Of a stretch of DNA of 64,000 bases, positions 34,198-43,183 are shown piece after piece. Each line of letters starts with the position of its first letter. Within the stretch, counting starts at the first letter, position 1. The stretch comes from CBDIHP01 sp965279195 (GTDB lineage: Bacteria > Planctomycetota > Planctomycetia > Isosphaerales > Isosphaeraceae): assembly GCA_965279195.1 (NCBI GenBank), contig CBDIHP010000048.1, positions 496,001 through 560,000 on the forward strand, given 5' to 3'. Below the pieces are notes generated by a model. It searched no databases. It had not been told where the DNA came from and saw only the letters and a list, made by a program, of their open reading frames with translations. Position numbers and translations under genes: made by a program.

Positions 34198-35253
34198 ATG
34201 CGTGTATCGCCAGTGGGGGGACGCCGTGGTTTCACGCTGATCGAGCTCCTGGTCGTGATCGCGATCATCGCGGTCCTGATCGCACTCCTGCTCCCGGCCG
34301 TGCAATCGGCGCGGGAGGCGGCCCGCCGGGCCCAATGCACCAACAACCTCAAGCAGATCGGTCTGGCGATGCATAATTATGTATCGACCAACAACGCCCT
34401 GCCGCCGCCCAAGTTCCGCTCGGGCTCCTGCCAGAATGCGTATCTCCCCGGCACGAACGTCGGCACGATCCTGAACACGACGGCCTTCGCCCTGATCCTG
34501 AATTACGTCGAGCAGTCCGCGCTCTACAACGCCTACAACTTCTCCCAGGCCTCGTCCGACTCCGCCTGGGGAGGTTCCGGGTCCGCGCCCACGGGCGTGA
34601 CGGTCCTCGCCGGCCGGTCCGCCGCCAACACCACCGTGGTCGGCTCGATGGTCGCCAGCTACTCGTGCCCGTCGGACATCCAGCCCCGCGTCGAGAACTT
34701 CGACCTCGGCAACACCGGCCCCTACGCCATGCAGAACGCCCGCCGGAGCAACTACGGCACGGCCACCGGGCAGTACACCGAGTACAACTGCATGACGCCG
34801 GCCACGCCGAACCTGCCGGCCGACCGCGCGATGTTCTACTCGGACTATTCGACCTCGTTCTCCGACGTCACCGACGGCCTGAGCAACACGGTGATGGTCG
34901 GCGAGAAGTCGAGCGAGACGATCAACTGGTGCTCCAGCTTCTGGTACTTCGGGCCCTACTGGGGCGCGGGCACGCACACCTCGACGCACCTGGTGGTCTG
35001 GCCGCCGACCTCCACGCTCTCCCCGGCCTCGACGCCCAACGCCGTCTGGGGCAACCGCGACGGCACCCTCTCCTGCGAGCAGTACAAGCGGGGCTCGTAC
35101 GCCTGGGTCATGTCCAGCCTCCATCCCGGCGGCATCAACGTCGCCATGGGCGACGGCAGCGTCCGGTTCGTCAAGAACACGATCAACCCGTTCACCTGGT
35201 ACGCGCTCCAGACCGTGCGTGCGGGCGAGGTCATCAGCGCCGACTCCTACTGA
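34198..35253 (+). CDS. DUF1559 prepilin-like protein
   Basis: This 351-residue protein has a basic leader and the pilin helix 'RRGFTLIELLVVIAIIAVL' (cleavage expected after G11), then a DUF1559 domain with 'NNLKQIGLAMHNY' and a C-terminal H-x9-DG motif ('LHPGGINVAMGDGS'). GGGAG lies ten bases before the chosen ATG; an in-frame ATG at 34165 would lengthen the leader. It is followed by two lipoprotein genes with carboxypeptidase-regulatory-like domains, the common planctomycete arrangement. Confidence 0.92.
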   Translation: MRVSPVGGRRGFTLIELLVVIAIIAVLIALLLPAVQSAREAARRAQCTNNLKQIGLAMHNYVSTNNALPPPKFRSGSCQNAYLPGTNVGTILNTTAFALILNYVEQSALYNAYNFSQASSDSAWGGSGSAPTGVTVLAGRSAANTTVVGSMVASYSCPSDIQPRVENFDLGNTGPYAMQNARRSNYGTATGQYTEYNCMTPATPNLPADRAMFYSDYSTSFSDVTDGLSNTVMVGEKSSETINWCSSFWYFGPYWGAGTHTSTHLVVWPPTSTLSPASTPNAVWGNRDGTLSCEQYKRGSYAWVMSSLHPGGINVAMGDGSVRFVKNTINPFTWYALQTVRAGEVISADSY

Positions 35254-35352
35254 TCGGCGGGCCGCGCCGGGGCCCGGCCCCGGCGCGGCCGCTCCCACCC
35301 CATCATCCGCGATCCTCGATCCCTGGATCCCCATCGCGTGGAGTTTGAGCTT

Positions 35353-35835
35353 ATGCGCGCGCGTCGATATTCGCCGGGCATCGCCCTCTCGCTCGCCGCG
35401 GCCCTCTCGGCGGCCGTCGGTGCCGGATGCGGCGACGGCGTCACCCTCGTCCCCGTGTCGGGCGTGGTCACGCTCGACGGCAAGCCCCTGACCGGGGCGA
35501 ACCTCTCCTTCATCCCCATGCCCGGCAATCCCGTGAGCACGTCGGGCACGGAGCAGACCGGCCCCAGCGGCAATTTCCAGATGACCTTCAACGGCCGGGC
35601 CGGGCTCGCGCCTGGCAAGTACAAGGTGTCGGTGAGCAAGACCGAGGAGGTGGCCCCCCCCAACGGCAAGAAGGTCCCCGACGTCTTCGCCAAGGCATCG
35701 TTCGAGAAGCAACTCATGGGGCTCGCCAAGGAGACCATCCCCCCGCAGAACTTCGACCGCGAGATCGAGGTCCCGCCGGGCGGGGCGACCGATTACGCGA
35801 TCGACTTCAAATCGAAGGGCAAGGGGGGCAAGTAG
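35353..35835 (+). CDS. Lipoprotein with carboxypeptidase-regulatory-like domain
   Basis: The 160-residue protein has a signal peptide ending in the lipobox 'VGAGC' (Cys 26) and a beta-sandwich domain 'VSGVVTLDGKPLTGANLSFIP' to 'GLAPGKYKVSVSKT', the CarboxypepD_reg-like fold common next to DUF1559 genes. It is probably anchored in the membrane facing the periplasm, role unknown. GGAG lies ten bases before the ATG at 35353; a GTG at 35338 is a weaker alternative. It is followed 40 bases later by a paralogue-like lipoprotein. Confidence 0.85.
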   Translation: MRARRYSPGIALSLAAALSAAVGAGCGDGVTLVPVSGVVTLDGKPLTGANLSFIPMPGNPVSTSGTEQTGPSGNFQMTFNGRAGLAPGKYKVSVSKTEEVAPPNGKKVPDVFAKASFEKQLMGLAKETIPPQNFDREIEVPPGGATDYAIDFKSKGKGGK

Positions 35836-35875
35836 GCGGCGAACTCGCGCGGGTCGACCATCGGGAGATCGTTCC

Positions 35876-36619
35876 ATGAGACAGCATCTCTGCCTCTCGC
35901 TCGCCGCGGCGCTCATCCTGATCGCCGCAGGCTGCGAGGAGGACCGCAACACTCCGCTGCCCGAGCCGGTGCTCCACCCGGTGATGGGCAAGGTCACCGT
36001 GCAGGGCAAGCCCCTGAAGCAGGCGGTGATCACCTTCCTCCAGGCCGACGACAAGGGCACGACGAGCATCGCCGAGACCGAGGAGGACGGCTCCTACACC
36101 CTCACCCACATGGCCCGGCCGGGGACGGCGGCGGCGAAGTATAAAGTCGTGATCAGCTACCTCCAGGGCAAGGACGGCACGATCTACGGGCTCGGCCCCC
36201 GGTCGGGCCTGGCCAAGCCCTACGGGATGATGAGCGCCAAGGAGCGGATCGTGCCGGAGTGGAGCGACTTCGGCCTCGGCACGCACTACGTGACGGTCGT
36301 CCCGGGCGGCGGGACGAACAACTTCGACCTGCCCGACTCGCTCCTGCCCCCGCCCGAGCCGGATGCGAAGCCGGATGCGAAGCCGGATGCGAAGCCGGAT
36401 GCGAAGCCGGATGCGAAGCCGGATGCGAAGCCGGATGCGAAGCCGGATGCGAAGCCGGATGCGAAGCCGGATGCGAAGCCGGATGCGAAGCCGGATGCGA
36501 AGCCGGATGCGAAGCCGGATGCGAAGCCGGATGCGAAGCCCTCGCCCGCCCCCGCATCCGCGCCCCCGCCCGGGAAGCCCGGGGGCGAACAGGCGAAGGA
36601 GAAGCCGCCGGGGGCCTGA
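35876..36619 (+). CDS. Lipoprotein with regulatory-like domain and (PDAK)n tail
   Basis: The 247-residue protein has a signal peptide with lipobox 'IAAGC' (Cys 20), a beta-sandwich domain 'VMGKVTVQGKPLKQAVITFL' to 'KYKVVISYLQGKDG', and then fifteen Pro-Asp-Ala-Lys units (about residues 162-221) and a Pro/Ala/Gly/Lys-rich end. The repeat probably forms an extended, zwitterionic wall-spanning spacer. GGGAG lies before the ATG. It is the last gene of the DUF1559-lipoprotein-lipoprotein group. Confidence 0.85.
   Translation: MRQHLCLSLAAALILIAAGCEEDRNTPLPEPVLHPVMGKVTVQGKPLKQAVITFLQADDKGTTSIAETEEDGSYTLTHMARPGTAAAKYKVVISYLQGKDGTIYGLGPRSGLAKPYGMMSAKERIVPEWSDFGLGTHYVTVVPGGGTNNFDLPDSLLPPPEPDAKPDAKPDAKPDAKPDAKPDAKPDAKPDAKPDAKPDAKPDAKPDAKPDAKPDAKPDAKPSPAPASAPPPGKPGGEQAKEKPPGA
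36361..36540 (+). repeat. Perfect 12-bp tandem repeat, 15 copies, in-frame
   Basis: GGATGCGAAGCC is repeated fifteen times with no base change, coding for P-D-A-K units. The lack of any synonymous variation indicates recent expansion or ongoing homogenisation by slippage; the copy number is probably variable between strains. Six frames stay open through it, which creates false reading frames on the other strand. Confidence 0.95.
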
Positions 36620-36673
36620 GCCTCGCGCCTTGGCCGCCTCGGACCGCTCACATCAACGAGTCGCAAGCCTCGG

Positions 36674-36710
36674 ATACCGGGACGTGGTCGGATCGGCCCC
36701 GTCCCGGTAT
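36674..36710 (+). terminator. Hairpin terminator after the lipoprotein genes
   Basis: ATACCGGGACG (36674-36684) pairs perfectly with CGTCCCGGTAT (36700-36710) around a 15-base loop, 55 bases after the lipoprotein stop. Only a weak T-rich stretch follows. Confidence 0.55.
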
Positions 36711-36793
36711 CGTAGTTGCTTTCGTCGATGGCTCGGGGCGTGCCGGGCATGCCCCGAGGGAACCGAGACGAAACCCCGAACGGAGGCGACGCG

Positions 36794-37030
36794 ATGGCGA
36801 CCGGAACGGCGAACAACCCGATCACCGACCTTCATTACCACTGGCTGACCGTCCTGCAGTCCAGGGCCGAAGGCCGGAACGCCTGCGACGAGTCCATCCG
36901 CGACGCCGAAGGTGTGAACGCAAGGGAATGCGTGGACATGTTCCGCCAGTTGCAGGAACAGGACGCTCGCCGGGTCCAGCGGGTCCGCGACCACCTCATT
37001 CAGAGGCTCACGAAGCAGGGCGGGCGTTGA
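36794..37030 (+). CDS. Small helical hypothetical protein, 78 aa
   Basis: The protein is polar and mostly helical ('LHYHWLTVLQSRAEGRNACD', 'ECVDMFRQLQEQDARRVQRV') with no recognised domain. CGGAGG lies upstream of the ATG at 36794; earlier in-frame ATGs (36716, 36734) have no such site. Its stop is 18 bases from the stop of the convergent membrane protein gene. Confidence 0.65.
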   Translation: MATGTANNPITDLHYHWLTVLQSRAEGRNACDESIRDAEGVNARECVDMFRQLQEQDARRVQRVRDHLIQRLTKQGGR

Positions 37031-37048
37031 TCGTGCGGCCCCGGTCCA

Positions 37049-38917
37049 TCAACGGATGATTTGGGGGGCTCCGATCGCGACCTCGCCCGCGGCCCTCGGC
37101 GAGACGCGGATCCGGGCGGGCGGACGGCCCGCCGGGGCGGGGAGCCGATCCAGGGGCAGGGCCCGCTCGGCAACGCCGGCCGCGCCAGGACGGATCAGCA
37201 CCCGTCGATCGTCCGACCAATCCTCCCCCTCCGCCGCCCACCACAACTCCATCGGGCCGGCTGCGGCGAGGCCCGGCAGGATCAGGGTGCGGGCGGGGCC
37301 TTGAGGCCGGTCCGGACCGAACGCAAATTCCAGGTGCGACGGCCACCCGCGCGATCGATAGCGGTCACCTTGGAGGGCCTCCATCCCGCTGTTCCGGACG
37401 AGCCGCGCGGTCTCGCGCGGGGCCCCGGCCGGGGGGGCGTCCCCTCGCGAGAGCAGTAGGCCCGTGGCATCCATGTCGGACAACAGCCAGACCCGGTCCT
37501 CGGCCGGGAGGGCGGCGACGACCGCGGCACGCACGGCGGATGGATCCATCGGCGTGCCCCGGTCGATCGTGACCGGGAGCATCTTCAGGATATTCTCGCC
37601 CTCGATCCCCCAGCGAGGCTCGATCGGGGGCAAGGCCGCGATCACCTGCTCGCGGGTGAACCCCAGCTTCGCCGACGCGTCGGCCAGGCGGTCGAGCATC
37701 CCCATCGTCGCCCGCTGATCGGACTGCGTGCGGTAGTAGTTCAGCCGGTCGCGCATGACCGGTCGACTGATGAACATCAAGACGAGTGCCAGTGTGAGCA
37801 GGACTAACGACCCACTGCCCGGCTGGGCTGCCCATCGCCGCAGGTGCGGGGCGGACGCGGCCGTGAGGATGAAGACGAGGCCCGTGAATGGGAACAGGTG
37901 GTAGCGCTGAACCGTGACGAGCCGCTCGGGGCCGACGAGGTGGGTCCGGAACCCGTAGATCAGGACGTACCCACTGGCGACCCAGAGGGCACCGATCCAG
38001 AGCCATCGCCTCTGCAACGGCGAGGAGCGCCGGAGCGTCCAGGCGAACCAGATCGCCGCCGGGATGAGGAACGCCAGCCCGCCGGCGAGCGAGGTCATCC
38101 GATCGGCCCGGAGCACCCCGCCGAAACTCGTCAGCACCACGTACAGCGGGGCCTGGAGCGAGCGGGCGAGGCCGCCGAGGATGTCGTTCGAGCCGCTCAC
38201 GCTCTGGGCCACGACCTCATGGTACCGCATCAGGCTCGACAGCCCGAGGTTCAAAATCGTGCCGACCATCGGCAGGGCCGCGAGCGTCAGGCTCCACCGG
38301 ATCGGGCGATCGCGATCTTGAGTCGGCCAGGCGCGGAGAGCCGCCGCCGGGCCGGCGAGCAGGCCGATCGCCGAGCCCATCGGGGCAAGGAAGCAGGCAA
38401 GGCACGCCCCGATCGCCGCCGGGAGGCTTGACTTTTCGGACGCGGCCGACGCCAGGATAAGCGAGCCCAGTGACAGCGCCAGCGCCCATGTGAAGGTCGA
38501 CGCCGAGAACCACCAGACGCACTCGGCGTAGACCGGAGTGCTGGCGAACACGATCAGGGCCAATCCCGCCGCGAGCCTCGACCCCCACTCCCGACGCATC
38601 AGCAGAAAGAGAAGGGCCAGAGTGATTGCGTATGGGGCGAGCGACGCGAGCGTAAATGAAAGGGGTACGCCGGCGAGCGTGCGTCCCGAGGCGTCCCAGG
38701 TCAGCGCGGAGAATAGCTCGAACAGGGGGGCCAGGTGCTCGTTGAATGGCCGAGCGAGTCGCTGGGGCAGCGTGAGCGTCTGGAGATCGACGATCCGCTG
38801 GATGTCATCCCCGATGATATTCGGCCGGCCCAGTCGACCGAGCCAGGGGAGGACGGCCACGATGAGGGCGCAAACGAACAGGAATGTGTGCCACCACTGC
38901 CGCTTCATCCCGTCCAT
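37049..38917 (-). CDS. Polytopic membrane protein, glycosyltransferase-39/PMT-like
   Basis: The 622-residue protein has about ten to eleven hydrophobic segments in residues 1-440 (for example 'TFLFVCALIVAVLPWLG', 'LALIVFASTPVYAECVWWF') and a soluble C-terminal domain of about 180 residues. An early acidic pair 'IIGDDIQR' after the first helix matches the position of the catalytic Asp in GT-C enzymes that use lipid-linked sugars, so a protein- or lipid-glycosylating role is possible but unproven. The start at 38917 has AGGG upstream; nine bases further in, ATG 38908 is an alternative. It is transcribed toward the 78-residue protein. Confidence 0.7.
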   Translation of the reverse strand: MDGMKRQWWHTFLFVCALIVAVLPWLGRLGRPNIIGDDIQRIVDLQTLTLPQRLARPFNEHLAPLFELFSALTWDASGRTLAGVPLSFTLASLAPYAITLALLFLLMRREWGSRLAAGLALIVFASTPVYAECVWWFSASTFTWALALSLGSLILASAASEKSSLPAAIGACLACFLAPMGSAIGLLAGPAAALRAWPTQDRDRPIRWSLTLAALPMVGTILNLGLSSLMRYHEVVAQSVSGSNDILGGLARSLQAPLYVVLTSFGGVLRADRMTSLAGGLAFLIPAAIWFAWTLRRSSPLQRRWLWIGALWVASGYVLIYGFRTHLVGPERLVTVQRYHLFPFTGLVFILTAASAPHLRRWAAQPGSGSLVLLTLALVLMFISRPVMRDRLNYYRTQSDQRATMGMLDRLADASAKLGFTREQVIAALPPIEPRWGIEGENILKMLPVTIDRGTPMDPSAVRAAVVAALPAEDRVWLLSDMDATGLLLSRGDAPPAGAPRETARLVRNSGMEALQGDRYRSRGWPSHLEFAFGPDRPQGPARTLILPGLAAAGPMELWWAAEGEDWSDDRRVLIRPGAAGVAERALPLDRLPAPAGRPPARIRVSPRAAGEVAIGAPQIIR

Positions 38918-39277
38918 GCGATGCCATCCCTGCGGCCGTCGCGATCGGCGTGTCCGGAGCGGCCGCGAAGGGCCTCGTGCCCGGCCGCCGGCGTGAGAAT
39001 ATCGCGATCCGGCGGATTGGGCAAGGTGGGATTTATTCGGGGGCGGAGAGGCGATCCGAGATCGAGGCGTCAGGGTCGAGTTGATCGATCCAGGCGGATT
39101 CTTCCCCTGGAGAATTCGGCGACTTTTCCCCGCCGGTTCGGAGGAAAGGTGCAAGGTTTATGCTGGTGCAGATCCGGATGATGGGTAAGCCGGGGTGAAT
39201 GCAAGGACGCGACCGCGTTCGACGCTGCCCGGTGGCCGTCGAGGTGTCCCCCACGCGGGTGATGAGAGGGCTTAGCG
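38918..39277. other. Divergent intergenic region
   Basis: About 360 bases between the leftward membrane protein and the rightward cadherin-like protein. It must carry both promoters; no gene, hairpin or promoter pair was recognised. Confidence 0.4.
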
Positions 39278-41567
39278 ATGGCGATCCAGAACGACCGGCC
39301 GGTTCGCTTGGGCAACGCGACGATCCGAGGTGGACGCAAGGCGCGGGGGCGCCGGGGGCTCGACGCCCGGCTTGAACCGCTCGAAGATCGGCTGGTGCTG
39401 TCCGGTAACCCGCCGACCGCCGTGGACGACCTGTACTCCGTCGCGGTGGGGGGCGTCCTCAACGTCGCGAGCCCCGGCGTGCTCGCCAACGACACCGATC
39501 CCGAGAGCGACGCCCTGACAGCGATCCTGGGCATATCGCCCACGAACGGCACATTGACGCTCAATGCCGACGGATCGATCCAGTACACGCCCAATACGGG
39601 CTTCCACGGTACGGATACTTTCACGTACAAGGCGAATGACGGGACGGGCGATAGTGCCCTGGCGACGGTCACCATCAAGGTAAATACCGCGCCGGCGGCG
39701 GTCGCGGAGACCTACACGGTGGCCCAGGGGGCGACCCTGACGATCACCGCGCCCGGGGTCCTCGCCAACGACAGCGACGCCGACGGCGACCCCCTCACGG
39801 CGACCGTCGCCCAGGGGCCTTCAAACGGGACCCTGACCCTCAACACCGACGGTTCGTTCACCTACACGCCCAACTCTGCTTTCTCGGGCACCGATTCGTT
39901 CATTTATAAGGCGAGCGACGGCACATCGGACAGCGCCGTGACGACGGTGGACCTGACGGTGACTCCGGCGAGCACGAATCACGCCCCGACCTCCGTCGCC
40001 GACACCTACCGGACCGGCGTGAGCACGCCCCTGGTGATCTCGGCCGGTTCGGGTGTCCTGGCCAATGACACCGACTCGGATAATGATCCGTTGACCGCGA
40101 CTCTGGTCGCGGGCGCGTCGCACGGCACCCTGACGCTGAACGCCGACGGTTCATTCCAGTACACGCCGAGCACCGGATTCCGCGGGACCGACACCTTCAC
40201 GTACAAGGCCAATGACGGCAAGGCCGATGGCAGCACCACCACGGTGACGCTCCAGGTCAACAACCCGCCGATCGGCGCGGCCGATTCCTACACCACGACC
40301 AACGCGCTGCCCCTGAACATCTCGGTCCCCGGCGTCCTCTCGAACGACACCGACACCAACGGCGACTCGCTCACCGCCGTGCTCGTCTCCCCGACGTCGA
40401 ACGGGACCCTGTCGGTGAACGCGAACGGATCGTTCCTCTACAACCCGAATACCGGGTTCGTCGGCACGGACCAGTTCATCTACCAGCCGTTCGACGGGCT
40501 CAACAACGGGGAGGCGGTCACCGTCTCCATCTCCGTCACCTCGTCGAACAACACCGCGCCGGTCGCCAACAACAATTCGTACACGACGACCCAGGGCACG
40601 CCGATCCAGGTCAACAAGGCCAACGGCATCCTCGCGAATGACACGGACACGAACAAGGATGCCCTGACCGCCGTCCTGGTCACGAAGCCGACGTTCGGGA
40701 CCCTGACGCTCAGTGTCGACGGCTCATTCGTGTATACACCGCGTGCAGACTTCAGCGGGACGGATGTATTCACGTACAAGGCGTCCGACGGCAAGACGCA
40801 GAGTGCCCTGGCGACGGTGCTGCTGTTCGTGGACCCGCCCGACACCGGCGAGGGCTCCGACACGATCACCGGCGCGGGCGCGGCCGGGAATGACGACGGC
40901 ACGGCCGGCGACGGCATCACGAGCATTACCCGCCCCTCGTTCAGCGGCGTTGCCCCGGCGAATTTTGTGGTGAAGTTGTTCGCGACGAAAACCGGCGGCG
41001 CCGCGGCCCTGGTCGGCCAGGTGACGGCGGGCGGCGACGGCAAGTACACGGTGACGTCGTCCTCGCTGGGCGAGGGCACCTATGCCTTCAGCGCCACGGC
41101 GACCGACCCGGCCTCGACCGGCGGCACGCCCGCCGCGACGGTCGCCCTCGGCTCGTTGACGATCAGCACGTCCGCCCCCCCGGGTGACGGCCGTCCGGGT
41201 GACTCCCGCGACGGGCGAGGTGGTCATCACCTTCTCGTCCGCATTGAACGCCGCGAACGCCTCGACCATCCTTGCCGCGAATTTCTCGGTGACTCGCGGC
41301 GGCCGCAAGGTGGCCATCACCAAGGTCGAGCTGACCGCCGCGAACGAGATTACGCTGATGCTCCGCCAGGGGGCCAAGGTCCAGCCGGGCACGCTGCGGA
41401 TCCTGGCGAAGTCCGCCAACCTCAAGGACGCCAACGGCCGCGCCCTCGACGGCGAGTATACCAAGGCCCTCCCCAGCGGCGACGGCAACCCCGGCGGCGA
41501 CTTCCTGGGCAAGCTGACCCTCACGAAGAAGTCCCAGACGATCAAGCCGGTGAAGGTCAGGAAGTGA
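39278..41567 (+). CDS. Secreted cadherin-like repeat adhesin, +1 frameshift near the end
   Basis: An N-terminal 'RLEPLEDRLVLSG' (LEPRxLL type) is followed by six repeats of about 95 residues, each with 'GVLANDTD', 'GTLTLNADGSFQYTP' and 'GTDTFTYKANDG' elements. These are the cadherin-like/tandem-95 repeats of bacterial surface adhesins that bind calcium. At about 41174-41184 (a C7G3 run) one extra base throws the frame off; the true C-terminus, 'VTAVRVTPATGEVVITFSSA' to the stop at 41565-41567, resumes one frame over and contains a final Ig-like domain. Read without correction the protein would end at 41581 in an Arg-rich nonsense tail. An assembly error is likely. Confidence 0.85.
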
Positions 41568-41973
41568 CCTCGCCTCGCTGATCGTCGCAATCTCCCACGG
41601 GGAGCGCCGGCGTGTCCGGCCTCCCCGTTTGCGTTGGCCCATCCGCGATCCCCGCCCTGCGCCTGGCGTCGAGGCAATCGGTCCCCGCCAGGTCGAACTC
41701 CCGGCACGCCCTCGGCCGGAGTTCATGGTGCCGGCAGAGCCTGGTCGTGGTATCAAACCACACGCACGCCGACCCCGAGATCGGCAACCCCTCCGCCCGC
41801 CTCGCCCGCTCCGCCGCCTGAATCTGCCGCACCAGATCCGGTCGCTCCCGCCTGAGCCTTTCCCACGCCTCCTCCCCCTCGCCGTCGAACACCCGTCGGA
41901 ACGGCGGCGTCGTCACGACCAGGCAGCAGACGCCGCAGCCTTCGCAGGAGGTCGGTTTGCTCGGCTGGGTCAT
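41557..41973 (-). CDS. YkgJ-type Cys-cluster (zinc/iron-chelating) protein
   Basis: The 138-residue protein has the CxxCxxCC cluster 'CEGCGVCC' at residues 10-17, then 'CVWFD', 'CRHHELRPRACREF', the arrangement of the YkgJ/FliB-like metal-binding family. It probably binds an iron-sulfur or zinc centre; the role is not known. GAGGA lies before the ATG at 41973. Its 3' end overlaps that of the convergent adhesin gene by 11 bases. Confidence 0.85.
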   Translation of the reverse strand: MTQPSKPTSCEGCGVCCLVVTTPPFRRVFDGEGEEAWERLRRERPDLVRQIQAAERARRAEGLPISGSACVWFDTTTRLCRHHELRPRACREFDLAGTDCLDARRRAGIADGPTQTGRPDTPALPVGDCDDQRGEVTS

Positions 41974-42328
41974 GGGATTTCCTCGCGTGTGGCGGCCTGG
42001 TCGGCTCCGTGCAAGGTTCGCCGAGCCCGGTGGCGAGATCAAGTCGTTGACCTGAGAGCGGATCGACGGCGGTGGTTTGCACACCGATCGATCCGGTTCC
42101 GGATGACGTCAGTGTGTGCCGTGCTGTGCAACGGTGCTGCTGTGAGGATGTGCCATGTGCCATCGGGCGGCCTTCTCGGCCGTCCTTCGCGGTCGGATCG
42201 CCCGACCGGGCACCGACCGCGGCTTTCCCGGGCCTCGACGCGGAGGCCCTGGGACAAGCAGCACGACGCCATCTTGACGCGATGGTCCGGGAAATGTCCT
42301 CGCTTTTGACTCCCACAGAGGTGACATC
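41974..42328. other. Intergenic region
   Basis: About 355 bases between the leftward YkgJ-type gene and the rightward RTX-like gene. No gene or clear promoter was recognised. Confidence 0.4.
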
Positions 42329-43114
42329 ATGTTCGGCAACAAGAACCGCTCCCATGTCTCGACCTCGAAAGCCCGCCGCGACTCGCGCAGACTCATCCCC
42401 AACTGCGATGGCCTGGAAACCCGCAAGCTGCTCGCCGCCCGCCTGACGGCCACCCTGGTCGGCACGGAGCTGCGGATCGAAGGGACGGACTTCGCGGACC
42501 AGATCACGGTCCGCCAGGTGAGCAACAAGATCACGGTCGACGGCGCGAAGATCAGCGGCTCGGGCTCGATCAAGAAGATCGTGGTCTCCGGGCTGGGCGG
42601 CAACGACCGGATCCTGCTGAACAGCGAGACGGTGTCGGGCCAGCAAGGGATCACGGTGCCGACCTTGATCTTCGCCGGCACGGGCAACGACACGGTCGTC
42701 GGCGGCCTGGGCCGCGACGAGATCCAGGGCTCCGACGGCGACGACTACCTCTACGGCAACGGCGGCGATGACCTGCTCTTCGGCCAGTTCGGCGACGACG
42801 TCCTCGTGGGCAACCTCGGCAACGACGAGCTCCAGGGCAACGAGGGCAACGACGAACTCTTCGGCAGCGAGGGCAACGATCGCCTCTTCGGCCAGTCCGG
42901 CAGCGACTGGCTCTTCGGCGGCACCGGCAACGACACCCTCGACGGCGGCTCCGACATCGACTTCGGCTTCGGCGAATCCGGCGCCGACACCTTCATCAAC
43001 ATGACCTTCGACACCGCACTCTCCATCGCCGGCTTCCGCAGCCCCAAGAGCCGCATCTCCGCCGGTGCGGGCGGGATCCAGGATTTCTCGTCCGGGCAGG
43101 GGGATCGGAGGTGA
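42329..43114 (+). CDS. RTX-like calcium-binding surface protein
   Basis: The 261-residue protein has a basic start with 'GLETRKLLAA' (LEPRxLL-like motif), a beta-rich region, and about nine glycine/aspartate nonapeptides from residue 110 to 225 ('GTGNDTVVGG', 'GGDDLLFGQ', 'GNEGNDELFG'), which form calcium-filled parallel beta-rolls in this family. It is probably secreted. GAGGTG precedes the ATG. The IS element begins five bases after its stop codon, so the gene is intact but may have lost its 3' flank. Confidence 0.85.
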   Translation: MFGNKNRSHVSTSKARRDSRRLIPNCDGLETRKLLAARLTATLVGTELRIEGTDFADQITVRQVSNKITVDGAKISGSGSIKKIVVSGLGGNDRILLNSETVSGQQGITVPTLIFAGTGNDTVVGGLGRDEIQGSDGDDYLYGNGGDDLLFGQFGDDVLVGNLGNDELQGNEGNDELFGSEGNDRLFGQSGSDWLFGGTGNDTLDGGSDIDFGFGESGADTFINMTFDTALSIAGFRSPKSRISAGAGGIQDFSSGQGDRR

Positions 43115-43119
43115 GAATA

Positions 43120-43136
43120 GAGTCGCTGCACAATAG
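43120..43136 (+). repeat. IS left inverted repeat
   Basis: GAGTCGCTGCACAATAG, perfectly complementary to 44081-44097. Confidence 0.92.
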
Positions 43137-43183
43137 TGAAGGCCGTTGGCAGGCGGGGGCGTGCACCGGCTGCGGGCCGCTTT

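Noticed and set aside
36361..36540. Possible CRISPR array
   Set aside because: The units are perfect head-to-tail 12-mers without spacers, inside a coding frame.
36153..36848. Antisense and out-of-frame repeat proteins (SHPA, FASG, CEAG, RMRS repeats)
   Set aside because: They arise because the 12-bp repeat is open in six frames; only the PDAK frame has a signal peptide, start and ribosome site.
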